Below are positions 44,916 through 53,353 of a stretch of 64,000 nucleotides of DNA, one piece after another. The DNA lies in NCBI GenBank assembly GCA_017744365.1, contig JAGIBL010000002.1, forward strand, positions 186,001 to 250,000. Reading direction: 5' to 3'. A program made the position numbers and the translations under genes. This DNA is from Nocardioidaceae bacterium (lineage in GTDB: Bacteria > Actinomycetota > Actinomycetes > Propionibacteriales > Nocardioidaceae). Position 1 is the first letter of the stretch, and each line of letters starts with the position of its first letter. The notes under the pieces were generated by a model. The model did not search any database, was not told the DNA's origin, and saw only the letters and a list, made by a program, of their open reading frames with translations.

Positions 44916-46202
44916 GCCTCGACGCGACCTGGCTGCCCGCCCGGCAGGTGCCGTTCTGGCTGGACACCCCGGACCGGCCGGCCCCGCGGCCCGCGCTGGC
45001 CGGCGATGTCCGCACCGACCTGGCCGTCGTCGGCGGCGGCTTCACCGGGTTGTGGACCGCCGTGCTGGCCAAGGAGCGCGACCCCGGGCGCGAGGTGGTG
45101 CTCGTCGAGGGCGAACGGGCGGTCCCGCTTCCCGGCCGAGTACGACGTCCTGCACCGGCTCGGGCTGGAGAACCTCGACGAGATCGAGAAGTCGGTGGCC
45201 GCCTACGGCATCGACTGCGCCTTCGAGCGCACCGGCGCCCTCGACGTCGCGGTCAACCCGCACCAGCTGGCCGACCTGCGCGACGAGCCGGGCTTCCTCG
45301 ACGCCGCCGCCGTGCGCGCGGAGGTGGACTCGCCGACGTACCTGGGCGGGCTCTGGGACCGGCGCGGCAACGCGATGCTCGACCCGGCCCGGCTGGCCTG
45401 GGGGCTGGCCGACGTCGCCGAGGCGCACGGCGTCCGCGTCGTCGAGAACACCGGCGTCCGCGCGCTGCGCCGGGACGGCAACCAGGTCGCGCTGCACACC
45501 GGCACCGGAACCGTCCGTGCCGACCGGGTCGCGCTCGGCACCAACGTGTTCCGCTCGCTGCTGCGCCGGACCCGGCTGCACGTGGTCCCGGTCTACGACC
45601 ACGTCCTGGTCACCGAGCCGCTCAGCGCCGACCAGCTCGCCGCGATCGGCTGGCGCAGCCGGCAGGGCATCAGCGACGCCGGCAACCAGTTCCACTACTA
45701 CCGGCTGACCCCGGACAACCGGATCCTGTGGGGCGGGTACGACGCCGTCTACCACTACGGCCGGCGGATGCACGCCGAGCACGACCAGCGACCGGCCACC
45801 TTCCGGGTCCTCGCCGAGCACTTCTTCGAGACCTTCCCGCAGCTGGCCGGCCTGCGGTTCAGCCACCGCTGGGGCGGCGCCATCGACACCTGCACCCGGT
45901 TCTTCGCCTTCTACGGCACCGCGCTCGGCGGCCGGGTCTCCTACGCCGTCGGGCACACCGGCCTGGGCGTGGGGGCCTCCCGGTTCAGCGGCAACGTGAT
46001 GCTCGACCTGCTCGCCGGCGAGGCCACCGAGCGCACCGAGCTGGCGATGGTGCGCAGCAGGCCGCTGCCGTTCCCTCCCGAGCCGTTCGCCTACGCCGGC
46101 ATCCAGGCGACCCGCTGGTCGCTCGCCCGGGCGGACGAGGTGGGCCGCCGGAACCTCTGGCTGCGCACCCTGGACCGGCTCGGTCTCGGGTTCGACTCCT
46201 GA
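44912..46202 (+). pseudogene. FAD-dependent amine/amino-acid oxidoreductase (DadA/PuuB type), frameshifted by an internal deletion
   Basis: The start at 44912 reads MSLDATWLPARQVPFWL and then the FAD motif 'DLAVVGGGFTGLWTAVLAKERDPGREVVLVEGE'. From about 45114 homology continues in the +1 frame: 'NGRSRFPAEYDVLHRLGLENLDEIE' through to 'GRVSYAVGHTGLGVGASRFSGNVMLDLLAGE' and a stop at 46202. At the junction (GGCGAAC, 45110-45116) the family segment of roughly two dozen residues that normally carries the 'SGRNGG' FAD-contact motif is missing. The loss must be 3n+2 nt. The rest of the gene is intact, so the event looks recent. It overlaps the UGSC gene by 4 nt and ends the cassette. An assembly fault is possible. 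Confidence 0.82.
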
Positions 46203-46226
46203 GCCGGGCCGCTCGGGACGCGACGC

Positions 46227-46682
46227 TCAGCCGCGCTGCCAGACGGTGACGTCCAGGCCCTCGTCCAGGCAGTCCAGCCCGACCTGGGTGACGACGACCG
46301 CGCCCGGCACCGCGAACGCGTGCGCCTCGCCGTAGCTGACCGCGGGCAGGGAGAGCTGGCACGGCTCGGGCAGCAGGCTCTTCACCTGGCCGCCGACCAT
46401 GTTGGCCAGCTCGCCGAAGGCGTCGCGGACCTCGGCCTCGTCGAGCTCCTCGGGCGCGGCCTGGAACATCGCCCCGGCCGCCCGCCGGACCAGCGTGCGC
46501 GAGCAGGACAGCGCGACCGATCCGTTCCAGGTGCCGCTGATGTGCACCGCGGCATGCGCCTCGTGGGCTCCCCCGGTGCCGGCCGCGGTCGTGCTGCTCA
46601 GCGGCAGCTGGAGCACGGTGTCCCAGACGGCACCGGTGATCTCCAGGACGTGCTCGGGAGCGATCATCGCTTCGCTCGTCAT
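46227..46682 (-). CDS. cheX: Chemotaxis phosphatase CheX-like protein
   Basis: A 151-residue CheC/CheX-fold protein. The phosphatase motif E-x2-N is visible in 'AFGELANMVGGQVKSLL' (Glu and Asn in GELANMVGG). The C-terminal strand ends 'LDVTVWQRG'. It dephosphorylates CheY-P in systems that lack CheZ. The ATG overlaps the cheR stop (ATGA). It is the last gene of the chemotaxis operon. Confidence 0.85.
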   Translation of the reverse strand: MTSEAMIAPEHVLEITGAVWDTVLQLPLSSTTAAGTGGAHEAHAAVHISGTWNGSVALSCSRTLVRRAAGAMFQAAPEELDEAEVRDAFGELANMVGGQVKSLLPEPCQLSLPAVSYGEAHAFAVPGAVVVTQVGLDCLDEGLDVTVWQRG

Positions 46683-47515
46683 GCGGATGCCTTTCCGTCG
46701 CGCAGCCGGTACGCGGTCGCCCGGCCGATCTGGAGCCGCTCGAAGGAGTCGTCCAGGTTGAGGGTGGTCTCGGCACCGCCGAGGAACAGGAATCCGTCCG
46801 GGCGCAGCACCCGCCGCACCCGCGCCAGGATCTGCCGCTTCACCTCGGTGTCGAAGTAGATGAGCACGTTGCGCAGGAAGACCACGTCCATCGACGGCAG
46901 CACCGGCCACTCCTCGGCGAGGTTGAGCGACCGGGTGTCGATCATCTGCCGCAGGTCGTCGCTGATCCGCCAGGAGAGCCCGTCGCGGCGGAAGTGCCGC
47001 ACCAGCGCCGCGGCCGGCAGGCCCCGGTTCACCTCCAGCTGGCTGTAGCAGCCCTCGCGGGTGCGGGTCAGCATCTGCTGGGACAGGTCGGTGGCCAGCA
47101 GTCGCACCCGCCAGTGCGGGTCGGCGGCGAGGACGTCCCGGACCGTCATCGCGATGCTGTAGACCTCCTGCCCGCTCGAGCAGGCCGCGCTCCAGATGTT
47201 CAGCGAGCGCTCGGCCGCACGGGCGCGGATCAGCTCGGGCAGCACCCGCTCGGTCAGCGCCTGGAAGGGAGCGCCGTCGCGGAAGAAGGAGGTCTCGTTG
47301 GTGGTCATCGCCTCGACCACCTCGTCGCGCAGCGCGGCGTGCGGCGCGCGCTGCAGGTCGGCGACCAGGTCGGTGATCGAGTCGTGCCCGCGCTCGCGCA
47401 CCAGCGGGAGCAGCCGGGACTCGATGAGGTACTCCTTGCCCGGCTCGAGCACGATCGCCGCCCGGTCCCGGACCAGCTTGCTGATGTAGTGGAAGTCGCC
47501 CACGGTCATGGTCAT
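46679..47515 (-). CDS. cheR: Chemotaxis protein methyltransferase CheR
   Basis: A 278-residue S-adenosylmethionine-dependent methyltransferase that methylates glutamates on MCPs. The N-terminal helical domain ('LVRDRAAIVLEPGKEYLIESRL') precedes the catalytic domain with 'TTNETSFFRDGAPFQAL', 'NIWSAACSSGQEVYSIAM' (SAM binding), 'LLATDLSQQML' and 'MDVVFLRNVLIYFD'. The start MTMTVG overlaps the cheB stop (ATGA). Confidence 0.94.
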   Translation of the reverse strand: MTMTVGDFHYISKLVRDRAAIVLEPGKEYLIESRLLPLVRERGHDSITDLVADLQRAPHAALRDEVVEAMTTNETSFFRDGAPFQALTERVLPELIRARAAERSLNIWSAACSSGQEVYSIAMTVRDVLAADPHWRVRLLATDLSQQMLTRTREGCYSQLEVNRGLPAAALVRHFRRDGLSWRISDDLRQMIDTRSLNLAEEWPVLPSMDVVFLRNVLIYFDTEVKRQILARVRRVLRPDGFLFLGGAETTLNLDDSFERLQIGRATAYRLRDGKASA

Positions 47516-48597
47516 CGCAGCACCGCCCGCCGCTGCTCGGTCCCCGCTCGCTGGAGCCGGGACAGGATCGCCGCGCCCACGTCCGCGAGCGGCAGCACCT
47601 CGGCGGGCACGCCGGCCGCGACCACCGCGCCGGGCATCCCCCACACGACCGAGGTGGCCTGGTCCTGGACGATCGCGGACCCGCCGGCCTCGACGATCGT
47701 CGCGGCACCCCGGGCGCCGTCGGAGCCCATCCCGGTGAGCACGACGGCGAGCACGCGCGGTCCGTAGATCTCGGTGGCCGAGCGGAACAGCACGTCCACG
47801 GCCGGCCGGCAGTAGTTCTCCTGGGGCCCCTGGTCGAGCCGCCCGACGACGCCGGCGGGCGTCGACCGCAGCCGGAGGTGGTGGTCGCCCGGGGCGATCA
47901 GCACGGTCCCGGGCCGGAGCACGTCGCCGTCCTGCGCCTCGCGGACGGTGAGGCCGGACCGGGCGTCGAGCCGCTGGGCGAACAGGCCGGTGAAGACCGG
48001 CGGCATGTGCTGCACGATCGCCACCGGCACCGGGAGGTCCGCGGGCAGCGCGCCGATGACCGTGGCCAGCGCGTCGGGACCGCCGGTCGAGGAGCCGATG
48101 ACCACGACGTCCGGAGGCGCGCCGGTGCGCGCGGGGACGGCCGGGGCGACCCGGCGCGCCGGTGCCGGCGCGGGGACGTGCGGGGTGCGCACCCCGGTGA
48201 GTGCCTTGATCCTGGGAATCAGCTGGGCCCGGACGGCGTCCATCGCCGCGGTCACGCTGCCGACGTTGGCGGGCTTGGTGACGTAGTCGTTCGCGCCCCG
48301 CTCCAGCGCGTCCAGGGTGGCCGAGGCGCCGAGCTCGGTCAGCGTGGAGAACATGATCACCGGCAGCCGCGGGTGGGCGGCGCGCAGCGCGACCAGCGTC
48401 TCCAGGCCGTCCATCACCGGCATCTCGATGTCGAGGGTGACCAGGTCGGGTCCGAGCTGGGCGATCTTCTCCAGGGCGATCTTGCCGTTGACGGCGGTGC
48501 CGACGACCTCGATCGCGGGGTCCTCGGCCAGGACGTCGGAGACGAGGCGCCGTACGACGACGGAGTCGTCGACGACCAGGACGGAGACAGGCGGCAT
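47512..48597 (-). CDS. cheB: Chemotaxis response regulator / methylesterase CheB
   Basis: A 361-residue protein. The receiver domain (about 1-125) has the acidic pair VVDDS and the phosphorylated Asp in 'LVTLDIEMPVMDG'. A Pro/Ala linker follows. The methylesterase domain (about 165-350) has the catalytic Ser in 'VVIGSSTGGPDAL', the His in 'AIVQHMPPVFTGLFAQRL' and the Asp in 'VVLTGMGSDGARG'. It removes methyl groups from MCPs for adaptation. It lies 8 bp after cheY and overlaps cheR. Confidence 0.94.
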   Translation of the reverse strand: MPPVSVLVVDDSVVVRRLVSDVLAEDPAIEVVGTAVNGKIALEKIAQLGPDLVTLDIEMPVMDGLETLVALRAAHPRLPVIMFSTLTELGASATLDALERGANDYVTKPANVGSVTAAMDAVRAQLIPRIKALTGVRTPHVPAPAPARRVAPAVPARTGAPPDVVVIGSSTGGPDALATVIGALPADLPVPVAIVQHMPPVFTGLFAQRLDARSGLTVREAQDGDVLRPGTVLIAPGDHHLRLRSTPAGVVGRLDQGPQENYCRPAVDVLFRSATEIYGPRVLAVVLTGMGSDGARGAATIVEAGGSAIVQDQATSVVWGMPGAVVAAGVPAEVLPLADVGAAILSRLQRAGTEQRRAVLR

Positions 48598-48605
48598 CGG
48601 GCGCC

Positions 48606-48971
48606 TCACGCCAGCCCGAGCAGGCGGAGCTTGTCGGCGATGTCGTCGGGCGAGAACGGCTTGATGACGTACTCGTGCGCGCCGGCGGCGAGCGCACGGA
48701 CGATCTGGCCGTGCTCGCTCTCGGTGGTCACCATCATCAGCGTGATGTCGCGCCACTCGGGCACCTTGCGGACCCGGGTGACGAACTCCAGCCCGTCCAT
48801 CACGGGCATGTTCCAGTCGACCAGCGCGACGTCCGGCCGGGGCCCGCGTCGTACGGCGTCGAGGGCCTCGGCCCCGTCGCCGACCGCCTCGACGTCGTAC
48901 CCGAGACCCTGCATCAGCCGGCTCAGGATGGTCCGCATGGCGCGGGAGTCGTCGATCACGAGAGCGCGCAT
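48606..48971 (-). CDS. cheY: Chemotaxis response regulator CheY
   Basis: A 121-residue single receiver domain. It has acidic Asp7/Asp8, phospho-acceptor Asp52 in 'VALVDWNMPVMDG', the Thr switch in 'LMMVTTESEH' and the conserved Lys in 'YVIKPFSPDD'. It carries the signal from CheA to the motility apparatus. No flagellar genes lie in the window. It is 29 bp after the MCP gene. Confidence 0.92.
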   Translation of the reverse strand: MRALVIDDSRAMRTILSRLMQGLGYDVEAVGDGAEALDAVRRGPRPDVALVDWNMPVMDGLEFVTRVRKVPEWRDITLMMVTTESEHGQIVRALAAGAHEYVIKPFSPDDIADKLRLLGLA

Positions 48972-49000
48972 CGCTCGTCCTTCCGTCGTCTCGCGAGGAG

Positions 49001-50581
49001 TCAGTACCGGAACTGGCCGACCAGCTGCTGCAGGTCCGAGGCCATCCGGGCCAGCTCGTCGGCCGCCTGCGCGGTGTTGCCCGCCCCGGTGGTCGTGTCC
49101 GTCGCCGCGCGCGCCACCACGGTGATGTTCGTCGCGATCTCGCTCGACCCGGTCGCCGCCTCGGTCACGTTCCGGCTCATCTCGTTGGTCGTCGCGGTCT
49201 GCTCCTCGACCGCCGAGGCGATCGTGTTCTGGGTGTCGGAGATCTGCGCGACGATCTGCGAGATCTGCCCGATCGCCGTCACCGCCGCGGTCGTGTCCGC
49301 CTGGATCGCCTCGATCCGCGCCGCGATGTCCTCGGTCGCCTTGCCGGTCTCCTGCGCCAGCTCCTTGACCTCGCCGGCCACCACCGCGAAGCCCTTGCCG
49401 GCCTCGCCGGCACGAGCCGCCTCGATCGTCGCGTTGAGCGCGAGCAGGTTCGTCTGCTCCGCGATCGAGTTGATCACCTTGATGACGTTCCCGATCTCCG
49501 CCGAGGACTCGCCCAGCTTCGCCACCGTCGCGTTCGTCGCCTCCGCCACCGAGACCGCCTGCGCGGCCACCCCGGCCGCATCCGCGGCGTTCTTCGCGAT
49601 CTCCCGGATCGACGCGGACATCTCCTCGGTCCCCGCCGCCACCGTCTGCACGTTCTGCGAGACCTGCTCCGAGGCCGCCGCCACCACACCGGCCTGCGAC
49701 GCCGACTCCTCCGCCGACCCGCTCATCTGCATCGAGACGCTGCTCAGCTCCTCCGACGCCGAAGCCAGCGACTCCGCGTTGGCCCCGATCGAGGCCATCG
49801 AGGCCCTCATCCGCTCGAGGGTCTGGTTGAGCGCGGCGGCCATCTGGCCGGTCTCGTCGGCCCGGTCGGACTCCAGCGTCGAGCGCAGGTCGCCCTCGGC
49901 CACCTGGCGCAGCACGGTCACGGTCTCGGCCAGCGGCCGGGTGACCGAGCGGGCCACCACGATGCCGATGCCGAGCAGGATCGCGACGGCGAGCAGCCCG
50001 AACAGGGTGATCGTGCGCTTCGCGGTCGCGATGCGGGAGTCCAGGATCCGCTGGTCCTCGCGGTCGGCCCGCTGGATCGCCGCATCCACGCTCGGCAGCG
50101 TCTTCTCGAGCTTCTCGAAGGTGACCAGGAACGCCGGGTACTGGGCCCGCGCCTGGGCCGGGTTGCTCGCGACCAGCTTGATGATCCGGTCGGCGGCGGC
50201 CAGGTAGTCGGTCACGTCGGCGCCGACCGCCGAGACGGCCTGGCCCACCGCGGCCGGCAGGTCGGCCTTCGCCACGGCGGCCAGCTTGCCCTTCAGGGTC
50301 GCCCCGTGATCGGCGAGCGCGGTCGCCGCGCCGTCGTACGAGGAGCCGGTGGGGAACAGCAGCGCCTGCATGACGTCGCCCCGGACGGCGTCGTGCATCA
50401 TGTCGGCCTCCATCGCCAGGCCGACCGCGTCGTTCGCCTTCCGCAGGTCCTCGCTCGCGTTGCGGGCGGTGCTCATCCCGCGCACGCCGGTCACGCTCGG
50501 CACCACGATGCCGACGACGGCCACCACGACCATCGCGGCGAGCTTGGTCCGCACCCTGCGGTCGTTCCAGTACCTACGCAT
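49001..50581 (-). CDS. Methyl-accepting chemotaxis protein
   Basis: A 526-residue transducer. The first membrane helix is at about 12-34, and a four-helix-bundle type ligand domain spans about 36-186 ('[20 protein letters not shown]'). The second helix is at about 189-210 ([18 protein letters not shown]), and HAMP is at about 211-265 ('[21 protein letters not shown]'). The cytoplasmic hairpin carries the MCP tip '[38 protein letters not shown]'. The ligand is unknown. Its place in an operon beside an aromatic degradation cluster makes an aromatic attractant possible but unproven. Confidence 0.94.
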   Translation of the reverse strand: MRRYWNDRRVRTKLAAMVVVAVVGIVVPSVTGVRGMSTARNASEDLRKANDAVGLAMEADMMHDAVRGDVMQALLFPTGSSYDGAATALADHGATLKGKLAAVAKADLPAAVGQAVSAVGADVTDYLAAADRIIKLVASNPAQARAQYPAFLVTFEKLEKTLPSVDAAIQRADREDQRILDSRIATAKRTITLFGLLAVAILLGIGIVVARSVTRPLAETVTVLRQVAEGDLRSTLESDRADETGQMAAALNQTLERMRASMASIGANAESLASASEELSSVSMQMSGSAEESASQAGVVAAASEQVSQNVQTVAAGTEEMSASIREIAKNAADAAGVAAQAVSVAEATNATVAKLGESSAEIGNVIKVINSIAEQTNLLALNATIEAARAGEAGKGFAVVAGEVKELAQETGKATEDIAARIEAIQADTTAAVTAIGQISQIVAQISDTQNTIASAVEEQTATTNEMSRNVTEAATGSSEIATNITVVARAATDTTTGAGNTAQAADELARMASDLQQLVGQFRY

Positions 50582-50611
50582 CGTGGATCTCCTCGTTCAT
50601 CGGGTCGTGGG

Positions 50612-51037
50612 TCATGCCGCGTCCTCCACGTCGACCGCGAGCTCGGTGTCGAGCACGAGCATCAGGCCGTCGGCCAGCTTGCAGACGCGCTTCACCAGCT
50701 CGCGCAGGTGGCGGGGCACCGTGTCCGGCGCCGGCTCGAAGGTGGACTCGGCGGGCTCCAGGACGTCGCCGATCCGGTCGACGAGCAGGCTCACCGGCCC
50801 GTCCGGCGTCCGGACGATCACGTTGACCGCGCTCTCCTCGGTCGCCGGCAGCCCGAGCCGGGTGCGCAGGTCGATGGTGGTGACGATCTGCCCGCGCAGG
50901 TTGAGCAGCCCGCGGATCTCCGGGACCGCGAGCGGCACCGGGCGGATCTCCTGGTGGCGGAGCACCTCCTGGACGTCCTGGACGGGAATCCCGAACAGGT
51001 GGCCGTCGAGCAGGAAGGTGCAGAACTGGTCAGCCAT
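50612..51037 (-). CDS. cheW: Chemotaxis coupling protein CheW
   Basis: A 141-residue SH3-like CheW protein: 'FCTFLLDGHLFGIPVQDVQEVLRHQEIRPVPLAVPEIRGLLNLRGQIVTTIDLRTRLGLP' and 'VNVIVRTPDGPVSLLVDRIGDVLE' contain the NLRG-type motif. It links the MCP to CheA. It begins 1 bp after the cheA stop. Confidence 0.94.
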   Translation of the reverse strand: MADQFCTFLLDGHLFGIPVQDVQEVLRHQEIRPVPLAVPEIRGLLNLRGQIVTTIDLRTRLGLPATEESAVNVIVRTPDGPVSLLVDRIGDVLEPAESTFEPAPDTVPRHLRELVKRVCKLADGLMLVLDTELAVDVEDAA

Positions 51038-51038
51038 C

Positions 51039-53222
51039 TCAGACCTCCACCAGGTCGGGGGCGCGCAGCTCGTCGGGCTCGGCGAACAGGACCGGGTCCA
51101 GGCCGCTGACCGCACGGGCGACGTCGACCAGCTCGGTCACCCGGCCCGCGACCACGGCCGAGCCGAGGTGGCCGCCGGTGTCGACCGGGCTGCGGACGTC
51201 GAGGTGGGCGTCGACGATGTCGAGGATCTGGTGCACGACGAAGCCGACCAGCACGCCCTGGTGCTCGCAGACGACGACCTGGACCGGCCCGGCACTCTCC
51301 TCCACCGTCCCGAAGGCCCCGAAGACCGCGTCGATCCGGACCGTTGGCAGCAGCCGGTCGCGGTACTGCACGACCTCGTGCACGCCGACCCGCTCGAACC
51401 GCTCCCGCTCGAACTCCTCGAGCCGGTCGACCACCGCGAGCGGCAGGCCGACCCGGCGACCGTCGGAGAGCCCGACGAGCAGCAGCTGGACCCCGTCGCG
51501 GCCGCTCGCGTCGACCAGCTCGGCCTCGTGCCGGGTGCCACCGTCGGCGACCATCCCGGCCCGGGCGGCCAGCACGATCGTGTCCAGGATGAGCGCGATC
51601 TGGCCGTCGCCCATGATCGTCGCGCCGGCGTACAGCGGCAGCTGCCGCAGCTGCCTGCCCAGCGGCTTGACGACGATCTCCTCGGTGTCGTTGATGGTGT
51701 CGACGACCAGCCCGTACTGACGCCCGTCGGCCTGCAGCACGGCGATGTACGTCGTCTCGCTCTCGGCCGCGGGCAGGCCCAGCTGCTCGCGCAGCGAGAC
51801 CAGCGGGAGCAGCCGCCCGCGCAGCCGGTAGACCGGAGTGCCCTGGACGTTCTCGATCCGCGGGCCCGAGCCGCCGGCGTCGAGGCGGACGAGCTCGAGC
51901 AGGTTCACCTGCGGGATCGCGAACCTTCCCTCGTCCGCGGTGACGATGAGGGCCGGGATGATCGCCAGCGTCAGCGGGATCTTGACCCGGATGGTGGTGC
52001 CACGGCCGGGCTCGCTGAGCACGTCGACCAGGCCGCCGATCTTCTCGATGTTCGTCTTGACGACGTCCATGCCGACACCGCGACCGGACACGTTGGTGAC
52101 CGTCTCGGCGGTGGAGAAGCCGGGCGCGAAGATCAACCCGTACGACTCCCGCTCGGAGAGCCGCGCGGCCGCGTCCGCGGTGAGGATGCCGCGCTCGACG
52201 GCCCGGGCGCGCAGGCGCGCGGGGTCGATGCCGGCGCCGTCGTCGCTGATCTCGATGTTGACCTGGCCGCCCTCGTGGAAGGCGCGCAGGGTCAGGGTCC
52301 CCTCGGCCGGCTTGCCCGCGGCGAGCCGGCGCTCCGGGCTCTCGATGCCGTGGTCGACGGCGTTGCGGACCAGGTGGGTGAGCGGGTCCTTGACCGACTC
52401 CAGGATGGTCTTGTCGAGCTCGGTGTCGCGGCCGACGAGGTCGAGGCGGACCTGCTTGCCGAGCTGCACGGAGAGATCCCGGACGACGCGCGGCAGCTTG
52501 CTCCAGACCGTGTCGATCGGCTGCATCCGGGTCTTCATGACCCCCTCCTGCAGCTCGCCTGCGATCAGGTTCAGCCGGTGCGTGCTGCGCTGGAGCTCGG
52601 TGTCGTGGCGCGCCGCGGCGCGCTGCACGAGCTGGTTGCGGGCGAGCACGAGCTCGCCGACCAGGTTCATCAGCGAGTCGAGCAGGTCCACGTCGACGCG
52701 GATGCTGCCGTCGGCCGCCGTACGACGGGAGGCGGGCAGCTCGGCGTCGGGCTCGGCGTCGGGCTCCGCGCCGGGCTCCGGGTCGGCCTCCACGAAGGCC
52801 TCGGGCGTCGGCGAGGGCGACGGCTCGCCGCCCTCCAGCGCCGCCTCCAGCCGTACGACGATGGCCGCGTAGTCGCGCTCCCCCTCGGCGCCGGTGCTCT
52901 CGATGTCGGCGAGCAGCGCACGCACCGCGTCCACCGCCTCCAGCAGCACCGAGGTGATCGCCGGGGTCAGGGTGAGCACGCCGTCGCGGAGCCGGGCGAG
53001 CAGGCTCTCCGCGACGTGGGTCAGCGACTCCAGGCGGTGGAAGGCGAGGAACCCGCTGGTCCCCTTGATCGTGTGCAGCGTCCGGAAGACGCTGGAGAGC
53101 AGCTCGCGCGACCCCGGGTCACGCTCGAGCTCGACCAGGTCGCGGTCGAGCTGGTCCAGGTTCTCGTAGCTCTCGACGAGGAACTCCTGGACGATCTCGT
53201 CCATCCCGTCCATGCCGTCCAC
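51039..53222 (-). CDS. cheA: Chemotaxis sensor histidine kinase CheA with two CheW-like domains
   Basis: A 727-residue kinase. The Hpt domain is at about 1-110, with the phospho-acceptor His in 'VFRTLHTIKGTSGFLAFHRLE'. A Pro/Glu/Asp-rich linker stands where the CheY-binding P2 domain would be. The dimerisation helices start 'DLLDSLMNLVGELVLARNQLVQ'. The ATPase domain has 'LTHLVRNAVDHGIESPERR', 'ISDDGAGID' and 'GRGVGMDVVKTNIEKIGG'. A first CheW-like domain follows ('ALIVTADEGRFAIPQVNLLELV'), then a second at the C-terminus ('VQLLLVGLSDGRRVGLPLAVVDRLEEF'). I used the GTG at 53222, with a G-rich site 8 nt upstream. ATGs at 53213 and 53204 are alternatives. Confidence 0.93.
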   Translation of the reverse strand: MDGMDGMDEIVQEFLVESYENLDQLDRDLVELERDPGSRELLSSVFRTLHTIKGTSGFLAFHRLESLTHVAESLLARLRDGVLTLTPAITSVLLEAVDAVRALLADIESTGAEGERDYAAIVVRLEAALEGGEPSPSPTPEAFVEADPEPGAEPDAEPDAELPASRRTAADGSIRVDVDLLDSLMNLVGELVLARNQLVQRAAARHDTELQRSTHRLNLIAGELQEGVMKTRMQPIDTVWSKLPRVVRDLSVQLGKQVRLDLVGRDTELDKTILESVKDPLTHLVRNAVDHGIESPERRLAAGKPAEGTLTLRAFHEGGQVNIEISDDGAGIDPARLRARAVERGILTADAAARLSERESYGLIFAPGFSTAETVTNVSGRGVGMDVVKTNIEKIGGLVDVLSEPGRGTTIRVKIPLTLAIIPALIVTADEGRFAIPQVNLLELVRLDAGGSGPRIENVQGTPVYRLRGRLLPLVSLREQLGLPAAESETTYIAVLQADGRQYGLVVDTINDTEEIVVKPLGRQLRQLPLYAGATIMGDGQIALILDTIVLAARAGMVADGGTRHEAELVDASGRDGVQLLLVGLSDGRRVGLPLAVVDRLEEFERERFERVGVHEVVQYRDRLLPTVRIDAVFGAFGTVEESAGPVQVVVCEHQGVLVGFVVHQILDIVDAHLDVRSPVDTGGHLGSAVVAGRVTELVDVARAVSGLDPVLFAEPDELRAPDLVEV

Positions 53223-53305
53223 CGACCACACCCCCCGCTCCGACCGAAGATTCCGTGCTCGTCCATCGGTCTTCGTGATCGGGACCTGAGCCGGATGCGG
53301 GCCGG

Positions 53306-53336
53306 GCGCCCCGGGTCGTGCCAAAGGTCCCGGCGC
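53306..53336. terminator. GC-rich hairpin between the aromatic cluster and the chemotaxis operon
   Basis: GCGCC-CC-GGG pairs with CCCGGCGC across a 13-nt loop, with a two-base bulge, 18 bp beyond the stop of the FAD hydroxylase gene. It lies in the 131-bp gap that must also hold the cheA promoter. No T-run is seen. Confidence 0.3.
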
Positions 53337-53353
53337 GGTCGGTGCCACGTGGC

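Noticed and set aside
44912-46202. Programmed frameshift in the oxidase gene
   Set aside because: There is no slippery heptamer, and a conserved segment is missing as well; a simple +1 shift would not restore it. Deletion or assembly error fits better.
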